Source: Phorcus lineatus
Lineage: Eukaryota; Mollusca; Gastropoda; Trochida; Trochidae
Assembly: GCA_921293015.1 (NCBI GenBank)
Contig: OV121087.1
Coordinates: 1,686,501 to 1,750,500, forward strand
Length of the DNA: 64,000 bases
Reading direction: 5' to 3'
Part shown: positions 23,001 to 33,100 of the stretch, piece after piece
Numbering within the stretch: the stretch's first letter is position 1
Layout: every line of letters begins with the position of its first letter
The notes under the pieces: model-generated
The model's database searches: none
The model's input: only the letters and a program-made list of their open reading frames with translations
What the model was told of the DNA's origin: nothing
Translations under genes and position numbers: made by a program

Positions 23001-23069
23001 AGGACCAAAGAGAGATGAGTCAAGGCTTGCAGCTTTTGAGTCTACATTCCAGTCTTCGCTGTCAAACAT
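17040..23069 (-). CDS. RRP8: Ribosomal RNA-processing protein 8, SAM-dependent methyltransferase (6 exons)
   Basis: Nucleolar methyltransferase; in yeast and human the family makes m1A in large-subunit rRNA, and human RRP8 (nucleomethylin) also acts in rDNA silencing. Exons are 23069-22980, 22400-21052, 20487-20355, 19699-19593, 17778-17682 and 17153-17040, giving 629 aa in frame through every GT-AG junction. The C-terminal domain starts with the family stretch RYLNEQLYT before [10 protein letters not shown]. The SAM motif is [11 protein letters not shown] near residues 488-498. [10 protein letters not shown] and a C-terminal [11 protein letters not shown] follow. Exon 2 is 1349 bp, almost all lysine/glutamate/serine-rich, making the N-terminus far longer than in human (456 aa total). 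A decayed partial copy of exon 3 lies in the next intron. Confidence 0.94.
18176..18250 (-). mobile_element. SINE-like retroposed fragment, gtga-tailed
   Basis: A (gtga)n run followed by ttgtttaacgccgcttgggcaa matches the core of other copies in this window (45101-45158, 45522-45676). The simple repeat is the element's 3' tail when read on the minus strand. It lies in RRP8 intron 5. No clear target-site duplication was found. Confidence 0.55.
18455..18567. mobile_element. Foldback element with perfect 30-bp inverted repeats
   Basis: The left arm 18455-18484 (gagttcttatggatagtcaa...) is exactly the reverse complement of the right arm 18538-18567, around a 53-bp loop. Similarity between arms continues weakly outward. 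It lies in the RRP8 intron between exons 4 and 5. A diverged half copy of the right arm lies at 25104-25160 in ILK intron 1, which supports a dispersed MITE-like family. Confidence 0.7.
18774..18905. repeat. Six perfect tandem copies of a 22-bp unit
   Basis: The unit begins tgcagaattcatcg and ends ttttctgc. Six identical copies run 18774-18905, with a seventh broken copy after. The flanks (about 18665-19265) contain further scattered gcagaatt and ccgcgg-like words and diverged inverted ends starting cctcc(g/t)ggattc, so the array may sit inside a decayed mobile element. It lies in an RRP8 intron; open frames through it are not genes. Confidence 0.8.
19885..19904. repeat. (TA)n microsatellite
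   Basis: A short run of alternating t and a in RRP8 intron 3. It is unremarkable. Confidence 0.6.
20141..20205 (-). pseudogene. Decayed partial duplicate of RRP8 exon 3
   Basis: On the minus strand this reads [20 protein letters not shown] then a stop, against [20 protein letters not shown] in the real exon (20487-20355), which lies about 150 bp upstream. The copy lacks the SAM-binding glycine motif and has a stop. It looks like a local tandem duplication rather than a usable exon. Confidence 0.7.
20215..20320. repeat. (ATC)n microsatellite and 'tgtatagcgccaatatc' repeat fragment
   Basis: A tcatcatcatcatcatc run is followed by tgtatagcgccaatatcc and gctcaaaggc. These words recall a dispersed repeat common in marine invertebrate genomes, from memory only. 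Confidence 0.4.
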
Positions 23070-24164
23070 GACTGTAATTCACTCTTTTCTACAGCAAAAA
23101 AAAGAATAGTTGAAGATGAAATATGAGAGCGCAATATCAATTAACCTATATTTCTCGTCTGCTATAAATAAGTTTTGAAAATTATGTTTGAGTCATTGGC
23201 ATGCGCCATTGTCCATATTTTGATCATAAATCTCTACTTTTTCCCCATTTATTGTAACTATGCTAACTCTCAGAGAAGTACTGAAATGTTATTTTTCAGA
23301 AACAACCACTATTTGTCAAAGAAATAACACCATTTCTGAAGTCTCACATATTTGACACAAACAATAGGCCTATACACTGTGTCCCTTAAAGTGATCGAGA
23401 CAGGTCACTTAGACTGATCAACCATAGAGGATGCTTAATTTTCTGTCATGCAAAGAATAGTATGACTAAATTTTAATCAATTTTCATTGTCATTTTTTTG
23501 TTGGAGCAGCATATATGATTAACATATTTTCATAGTGAAGAAGTTAGTAATTATTAAAATTACACAATAAGACAGTTGAGGACATCATATCACTTGCTTG
23601 CGTTGGATTGAGAATGCAGTTTGATATACTGTAAGAACGATTTCTTTACCATGTGGTCGTGTTGATGTGTTGATGTGCTGCTCGTGCCCACAGCAGTTAC
23701 CTCCCTTTAATAATATACAAGACATGATGACGTTCGAGTCTTGCTTATCAAAGCCTAAAAATCTGAAACCGGTTTCAAACACGCACCTGTTATAAAACGG
23801 AAATGAAATGGTACTTCCGCCGATATCACCCTTGTTTATCCGTTCACATACTGAGATGCTGGAGACTCTGTTATCCAGTTTTGCACCCGGTACCGGGGAA
23901 AAGCCTACTCTGGAAAAGAATGTCAACAATTTGTTGTTTTTCGAAAACCCTGTGAATTAACATCATCATGGATTCTATGGAAACCTAAACCGCTGGAAAC
24001 GTTAAATGAAAGTATTTGCCCCAGTTTCATTCTTGGAAAAACGACCGAAGCGCTTATTAACTCGTGAAAACACTGACTGAATAAAGTGGTGTCGAACTTC
24101 AAAGTTCTTATCGAGGTCACGCCTAGATTTATATTTCAACACTTTCTCGTAGTATCTGTGAAAT
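23070..24164. promoter_or_regulatory. Head-to-head intergenic region of RRP8 and ILK
   Basis: 1095 bp separate the RRP8 start (minus) from the ILK start (plus), so this interval should hold both promoters and 5' UTRs. There is no obvious TATA box at a fixed distance. A gatgacgttcg word near 23727 resembles a CRE site. Whether the two share a bidirectional promoter cannot be told from sequence. Confidence 0.45.
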
Positions 24165-27100
24165 ATGGATGACATATTTACCCAAGTTCGGGAAGGAAAT
24201 GCTTTCCATGTGCGTGTATGGCTGGATAATACAGAAAATGATCTTAATCAGGGGTAAGTAATCAGTTGATAGATCACTTATCAAAGATCAAATTAACAAT
24301 GTGTATCGATATATTAGGATGTATAACTATATAAAAAAAACATTTTCAAAACGAAGAACATTTATTTATAGACTGATAACCTTTGATTGTTTGATACAGA
24401 GAAAATGACAGATTTATCTGGTGCACATGTAAAAGCAAGAAAAATAGAGCACCTGTACTATTTTTAGCATCAAGTTGTTGAAATGGTGTAAAAACAGGGC
24501 TGTGATTGGCTCAGCCTCTGCAACCAAAAAGGAGATAGAGGAAGAGGGCCATCCCAGTTCACGTGTTAGTCATTTGGTTGATGTGCCAGCAGCCTGGCTC
24601 AGTGATTTGTATACAGACCTGTAACCTTTAGCTGTTGCATTAAGACAAATAGATAACTGGTGTATATCAAATATGATAATAAAAAGCAGAGCTTTCAACC
24701 TGTTGGAATGACATCAAATAGTCTTGAATATAGCTACTAACTAAGCTACACATAGTTTTATAGACTGCTCTTTCTATTTGAATTGATTATTTACTTTTGA
24801 GTCAATAGTCCTCTTTTATCAAAATAAAGATTAAATGTTGAAAGGAAGAAGTACTTAGAGACCATTATCCATCAATATTCGATTAAACATAGACAGAAGA
24901 GAAGTACCATAGTTCTTCTAATTATCATTTTCTATTTAGGATATCCAGATGTAGTTTTTTAGTTCAGGAAATACTTTTCCTAATTTAATCTTCTTGTCGC
25001 ATTTGAATATGCAGATTTGCTAAGGGGAATCAACTTCTTCATCATCACTTGCTTTATAATGGTGGTAGCATCTTCATCAAAACGTCACATCTCTTGCATG
25101 ATAAAGTTGACTAACCGTAAGAACTTGTTCATCTTCATCATACCAGCTTCTAACTTGGAGCTTTTATAGCGTATCAAACTAAATATCATAAGTATCATAT
25201 CTACACATATTCCTAAGAATTATCATGAACATGATGATGGGTTGCATCCTAACACTTTTGTAAAATACAGCAATTAAATAAGTTCCATTTTTTTCGAATA
25301 TTATTTATGTTACCGTTATAGCTTGTTGAGATCCATCTGGAAAAAAAACCCATCCAATAGGACTTTTACTGCTATGGGGGGGGTGATTCAAGGGTAAAAT
25401 TTTGTGTCCTAGATACAGATGTTGTCACCCTTGAATTTTGAAAGTTGATGCGTTGATGAAAACTTGGGCTCTCTCGTTTCAAGGCGGTCACACAATGTTG
25501 TTATCTCCTTCAGGGATGACCACAGATTCAGTCTGCTCCACTGGGCAGCGCGGGAAGGTCGAACCAACATTGTTGACATGCTGATTCAGAGGGGGGCCCG
25601 CATCAATGCTACCAACATGGGGGATGACACTGCGCTACATCTAGCCGCAGGGCATGGACATAGGGATGTTGTGCTTATGGTGAGGCAATAACTTTTTGTT
25701 TTTGACATTTACTTTTATGTCATCACTAACCTGAAAATTTTAATTAGACAGTATGCTGTACATGGTGACATTTGATTTTGCCATAAAATCAAGGGTTATT
25801 TCCTGAGTAAGTGTTTTGAATAAGCTATATTGTAAAAAATTAATTCCTGATTATAAACAGTTTTGAACAATATGAGGTATTACAATATGATTAAAGTTTT
25901 TATTAGGATGAATGTGACATCCTTGTATTTGGGATCACACTTTCTGAAATAGTAGAAAATCTCTTTCTGTTTTTGGGCGAGTCCTTTCTGGGATTTTAAA
26001 CCAAACCCCTCAAGCAACAACCGCCAACACTGACTGTACCACTCAACGTTGACTATTGCAAATAATATGATCCCTTGGCAATGCTACATTTGTTCCATGT
26101 TCACAATGAATGTAATTTTAGGATGAATGTTGGGAAATTTGATCATTCCATTCATTCCAGCTCCTACACAACAAAGCCAACATCAATGCCATCAATGAAC
26201 ATGGGAACACTCCTCTGCACTACGCTTGTTTCTGGGGCTTCAGTCAGATTGCTGAGGTAGGCAGTTCTTTCACTTAGATGTATACATAACACTTTATTCA
26301 ACCCTTGAAAGTTCATGCGAAACTATCAATATGGGCTATTCCTCTTCATTTGTCAAGCCAGTCTAAAAGGACAGTCCTATCATGGTATTTATTGTGGAAA
26401 CAAAATTTAAGGAGATATTCCTATTTATACAAGTATGTTATTTATGACATAACCCAGTTGAAACATGACACGAAGGGTAACATTTTGGTTGATTTAGATT
26501 ATACTCAGTAAAATAATACAAGAATAAAAAGTGAAGCCATTTATCTGCGTACGAGTATGAAAAAGCCTTGTGCTTTTTTTTTCATATCATATTCCCTCGA
26601 AACTCGTAGGCTGGCCTGTTTAACAACTGAGAAATTTCACCCTTTTAACCAGACAAGCAAAAGTTTTGGTAACACTAAACACTTATACACCCAAATACTA
26701 CCCATAACATTTGATTAATTAAACTTCAGTTAACTTCCAACTTGTGGAGAAACTCAGTTTAAATGAAGATTGCATATAATATGGTGAAAAATCAGATCCT
26801 TTTTTTTTCAGGATCTTGTTAACAACGGTGCCATGGTTGCCATCGCCAACAAATATGATGAGGTTGCACTTGACAAGGCAAAGCCTTACCTTGCTAAAAT
26901 GCTGAAAGGTAAGGATTTGAGCATTATAGTGACACAGATAACGTTTCATAACTCATAAGTTTAGAGCATTAAAGTGACAGATAACGTTTCATAAGTGTTA
27001 TGTGGTTCAATGAAGAGCCAAAATGCTATAATTCAAGTTCATATCGCCTTTCTTGTCATCTTCAAATCTAGTCAGTGGTTGTTCGTATTCCACTTGTATT

Positions 27101-30100
27101 GCTTATGTTTTCTTGTTGGTTTGTAGTTGCAATACACCATATGCACCCAAAGCTAGTTAGTCGAGAATTTGTAAGTATACAGTGACAAACCTAGGGGTCG
27201 GGTTCAGTAGATATGAACACCCTTTTGGAATCTTTTTTAGAAATAGGTTACCCCTCACCCCCTTTATCATCTTTAGAATTTCAATATAGAATATGAACTA
27301 TATGCAGCCAAGTTCAATTCTTATGTCTCTTGTGTCTCGCCCAGACCGAGCCCTGGCGCTTGGACAGGACTTGAGCAAGATCCCCTACAAGGACAGGAGC
27401 TGGCTTGGATACAAGACCAGGAGTCGTAAGTAGAGGCTCACATTTCTTAACAATAGAATTTTTAATTCTTTAAAGGATGATGAAGACAATTTTATGGATA
27501 AACAACTTCTTTTTCTGGGAAGGTGATGTTTTGACATGGATGCTAATGTTGTACTTTTCATCACTAGCTTCAAAATGACATTAGCATACATCTCTGAGTA
27601 AAGAAGCTATATACTCAAAGAATGCCTTCATCATCCTTTCATTACTGCAGCTTCTCTAATGCCCATCTAACAAGTTGTTTGAAATCAAAATGTAAATTTT
27701 TCAGGATTCATTAATTGATACAATAAAGTATAGTAAGATTCAGTTGTTTTCTACTTTCTATTCAACATCAAGTTTGGTAGTGAGTTCATCCATTGCTGGT
27801 GTGAAAATTGTTGGGCTCTATCTCCAGTTACCAACAATACATAGTCCACATACTGGTTTGTTACCCTGCCTAATGTTGACTTAAAAATGAGATGGTATGG
27901 TAGTTAAAATATTACGGGTACAAAGTGTTTGCTTGAAAAAGTATATGTAATTTGTTTTTTCAAGGTGATGCTCTGCTGTCCCGGCATACTGGTATCGACA
28001 TCGCACAGCTTCAGCTGGTCAGCCACGTTGCCTCGACCCACTCAGGGGAGGTAAGTGCTACAAGAGGCGGTCAAACTCGTCAGCTTTATTGTTAAGATTT
28101 ATTCAATTTTCAGAAAGAAAAATGAAATTCACTTTCACTTATAACCTAATAGTGATATAGATGTACTTGTATTGTATATGTAGACTAATCTTGATGAAGG
28201 AAGTGTATAAACCAACGGGAGGATTCTGTGAATCCTAAAGGTAGATAATAGATGTTTATCTTATTCTTCTTTTACTCCTGGTTGAAAGTATTCTGAAACA
28301 TGTACAGTAGCATCTTCCCCAGCATGGCTAATTTAAACTTTGCTCCAAATTAGTCAAAATTTGTGTTTTGAGTGTGCTGCTCTCTATGGAAAAAAGTTGC
28401 AATTCTCAAATGATTTCTCTTTGGACTATTGCGATCCGTCGCAGCAGCCTTGGCAACAAGCACAGAAAAGTATTGTAAATGTGGCAATCTTAGCAAGTCA
28501 TTGGGGCTGGGGTAACATTGGCCATGTGAAGGAAGATGGTTCAGTAAAAATCATTAAACCTGATTATATAAAACTTTAATTAGTTTATTATTTATTGTCT
28601 TAATGTAAATGCTTGAACAAGCGGTAATCTAGCGTTTTGTGATTATTTCAGACATGGCGTGGCAGGTGGCAGGACAATGATATCGTTGCTAAGATCCTGA
28701 ACATGCAGGAATGTACGCTGAGAAACTCGAGAGATTTTCAAGAAGAATTTCCTCGACTTAGGTAAGGGCAGAAAGTAGATTTTTAGTATAAACAAATTTG
28801 TGAAATTTGTATGCATTTCAGACAAATTCATAAGTATTTTTGTAACATCATCTTGTACGCATGTAAGTATTATGCTTATTACCATCCACTTTGTGCAATG
28901 GAAATAATGCGATAGTCCATCTGTCAGTCTTTAGTCTTAACTCGATGATTGTTAAAGATCTGGAATTTTATAGATGTGTATTTTGACATCATGATTCAAA
29001 CAAAACTTTAGAACTATAAAAGGATTAAATTTATGATGTTATTTCAACTAATTCCACAAGTTTTTAAATGTCACAGGTGAGTGAATGAGATTATCTCATG
29101 TCGTATTTCAGAATCTTCAACAACCCCAACGTACTGCCAGTGCTGGCATGTTGCAACCAGCCCCCCAATCTAGTTGTCATCAGCCAGTTCATGCCCTTCG
29201 GCTCGCTCTTCAACACTCTACACGGGGAGTCCGGTTAGTCATTGAAATTATCTTTACCTGATACGGATATTTATCTCTACTTGAAACAAACCTAGCCTGC
29301 CGAGATTGAGCAGGACATTTTAGACATTTTCGAATTGTCAATGGGCTATACCCATTGAAGCATTCGTAAAATATCTAATAGTAAAATTTTGAATTTTAAT
29401 GGGACATTTGTTCATCCAATGTTTAAAATTGTCATTGGTTTCTACTTTTCCCAATCTCGTTGACATGACAAATAATAAATGAACTCTAGAGCATCAAAGC
29501 GTGTGATTAAAATCCTCACAAAGTGTTCATTCTTGTAGATGTATTGTGCATCCCACAAAAATGTAAGGATGGGTATCGGTCCTCACTTCCATATCGCAAT
29601 ATATTGCAATACAGAAAAGAGTATTACAATAAGTATTGCAATATATTGGTACTTTTCATATTTTAGTTTTTCTATGTTCTTTTGACTGAGATCAGCAATT
29701 AGAACAGTAATCAATGCTCAAGTAGACGTCGTTTTGTAAAGAGAGCTAATTCAGCGACTGGTTTCGTACTTTTAACATGTCTGTGCTTTTTCAACTTTGC
29801 AAGTTCACATTTTTAAAAAAATTTTCAGTAAAATCAAAGGGTGTTACGTTTTTCTGCAATTTTACACGGAAAGTGTTCATTCTAAAACCTACGATATATT
29901 GCATATTTTAAGATGACTGTACCGGTACGTATCGTGGTGTTTCTGTATTGCAATATACCGATATACCGATAATACAGCACACCCTCACAAAAATGACAAA
30001 AAGTAATATAGTTACTGTGTTGATTGTTCATTTCCAGGCTATCTAACAGGTTTTGCTGATTAAGATATAATTATATGTGGATGTGTACCCAGTTTGTTTC

Positions 30101-33100
30101 TGTAGAGGTTTGCCAAGGTAACCACACTTTTCTCAAAACAGTTCTACTGTATCACGGAACATATTGTCATTGATTTTATTTATCATTTCAGGTATTGTCG
30201 TTGATCAAAACCAAGCCCTTAGGTTCGCCATAGACATAGCACGAGGGATGGAATTCCTTCACTCCATGGAGCCCTTGATACCAAATTTTCTGTTGACAAG
30301 CAAACATGTAATGGTAGGTAGTTTACTTCAGCAGGAAAGTTCTCCATAATCAACAATTATATCATATTAAAATAAATGTTATTTTCAAATTATCAGTGTT
30401 CATGCTTGAAAGAAAAAAATTCTCTATTGGTGATTAAAGATTGAATTGTTATCAGAAGGTTTTAGCTGCATTTTTTGTAAATTCAACAACAAAACATTTG
30501 TTTGAATTAAACTGAGAAGGAATATATTTTACTACAAAGGATGTCTCCAAAATGAACACTGAAGGTTGACCGATGGTGTACCATTGATATCTTATTTGTG
30601 TCACAGTTTACAGATATTTTGTCAAGTCACTTATTGTTTATTTTATGTGTCACATGTTTTTTCATTTTATTTTTGTTTTCAAATGGTAGCTGCATTGATT
30701 TATTCTAGATCGACGAGGACCTGGCTAAAATTAATGTTGATGATCCCAAATATGCCATGGAAATTAACGGGGTAAAATTCGGACAGGCCTGTGCATCCAT
30801 GTAGCGATCGTACACTGGTTATTACTAACACTCAGTTGCCTTGGTGTGGATTTGTACACTCCTGCACTCTCTTACAGCAAACTGCAGCCCAGGTGAAAAG
30901 ACACATGGATTCTCATGAAATAAAAAGAGAGAATCTCAAAAATTACCCAAGGCTCTTATAAATAATCATAGATTCTCATAAATTATATATAGATTCTCAT
31001 GAAACACACTAAGAATCTCATGCAAAAACTCTTAAAAAATCTTTAAATACACAGAGATTCAAATAAAATATTCATAGAATATTATAGACACATGGAATAT
31101 CATGAAATACACAAAGATTCTCATAAAATATACATAAAATCTCATGAAATATACATGGTATCTTATATAAAGATCAAATTCTTATAAAATACATATAGAA
31201 TCTCATTTTATGCACTTTAGTACATAATCAGAGATTCCCGTAAAATACTCAAAAAATCTTATCATGTACACATAGAATCTCTGAAGATACACATAGATTC
31301 TAATAAACCACTCATAGAATCCCATATACCACTCCTAGAATTTCATTATATACACATAGAAACTAATAAGATATATGATATGATACGCCAAAAATCTCTT
31401 AAAATTCACATTTAAAAGTATGGTTGCTGTTAAATTAGAAAAGACTGAATTATTATTAAATCAGAATCATTATTGTGTTCTTATTGTACAGTGATCTCTT
31501 TTACAGTTTTGTCTTGAATTAGTTCTATTTTAAGTTCTTTTACTATCACAAGAGAAGGAAATACGTAATCCAAGTTGCACCAGAAAATCTTGAGAAATTT
31601 AAAGAGAAAAAACAATATTCTTCATGAAAGTTTACAGCATGTTACAACACTTTGATCATGATGTTTTTGTCTTTTGTTTGTATGTTTTACTTTCATTATT
31701 GATTATATTTTTAAAGGAAAATTTTGCATGCATTTGTGAAAGAGTTATTGTTGATCTTAAAAATGGAATAGTAAAAAGAACATGTTACATTATTGTTAAC
31801 CCTTTTGCAACCCTCGGTTATTAATGATATCAACCACTGTTATCTTTGAAAGGACAGTATTGTGTGTATTGTGTGTAAATTTTGATTTGCATGTTTCAAA
31901 CAGACTATATTTGTCATATTTTTAATACAGTTGGTGTGCACAAGTATGATATAATCATGCAGATCCACAACCCACACAACACTTTGGTAATATCGTCCTT
32001 ATAAAGATAACAGCAGTTCGATGGTTAAGGTATCTGTTAGTTTATACATATCATTGTTGTGGCACAAACATTAAGTTCTAATACAATTTAATTAATCAAT
32101 TACACATATGTCTTTATGATTTACAGATCACTTCAAGAACTTTATTTAAACAAAGAATATACAAAGAATATTACTGGTATAGCTTATCTTTAGCCATATG
32201 CATTTGCACAATACTTACTCCAAACAATTTTTGCTTGTGCAAATTGGTCACTCTGGAACCCCTTGATGATTCACTGGCAGCTTAAGGGTTAAGAATTTGT
32301 GTTGATTCTAGTGTAGCAAACATGAAATTATGGTTTATGACGACAATATATAACCAACATACAAAGGACACAAGGTAATCCTTTAGATCCTGTTTTGAGC
32401 CTTCTAACAATGGAATAGAAATCTGCACAAGACATATCAAGAGAGTTTTTGAAAGGATTTTAACACAACCCTGTGAATTATTAAGAACATTGAAATCAAT
32501 CGAAAGACATAGTAAAGTGCACCAGTAAACTATTTGCTGTAAGTAACTGCACTTTGAACTAATAACCTATGTAAATAAACATAAAAATGTGTTACACAAA
32601 AACTATATAACAGATGCACTGATTTAAACATATATACATATATTTATATTATGTACACACTCATGAACAAACTAAATAGGTAAGGCTCTGTCTTTAAGAG
32701 ATGTTTAAATTTAGTTAGTAACTTGAGATGTGGGGTGTATCGTATGGACCATGTTAACCATCAATCTTGAAGGGACATGAATGGTTGGAAAGGGTAATCT
32801 TGAAACTTTTCATATTATTTATGATATATCTATGTACTTTTGAAATGGTGTATACAGGTCAACAGGAATCTGTACCTGAAAGGGATTTGGTCTTGGATTG
32901 CTCAACAAAACAACCTGTTTTAAGAATTCTATAAGTGTATGCTTGTGCATGTATAACAAAACCTCAGTTACCAAGAAATATGCTTTTCTACTCTAGTTGG
33001 TTCCCTAGGCAAAGAATTTCATCCATTATTCACTCTGACCAGCTGTACAATTAACTTGTGGAACCAGGAAGTTATAAAAGGGGGTTCACCAACTGAAGAG

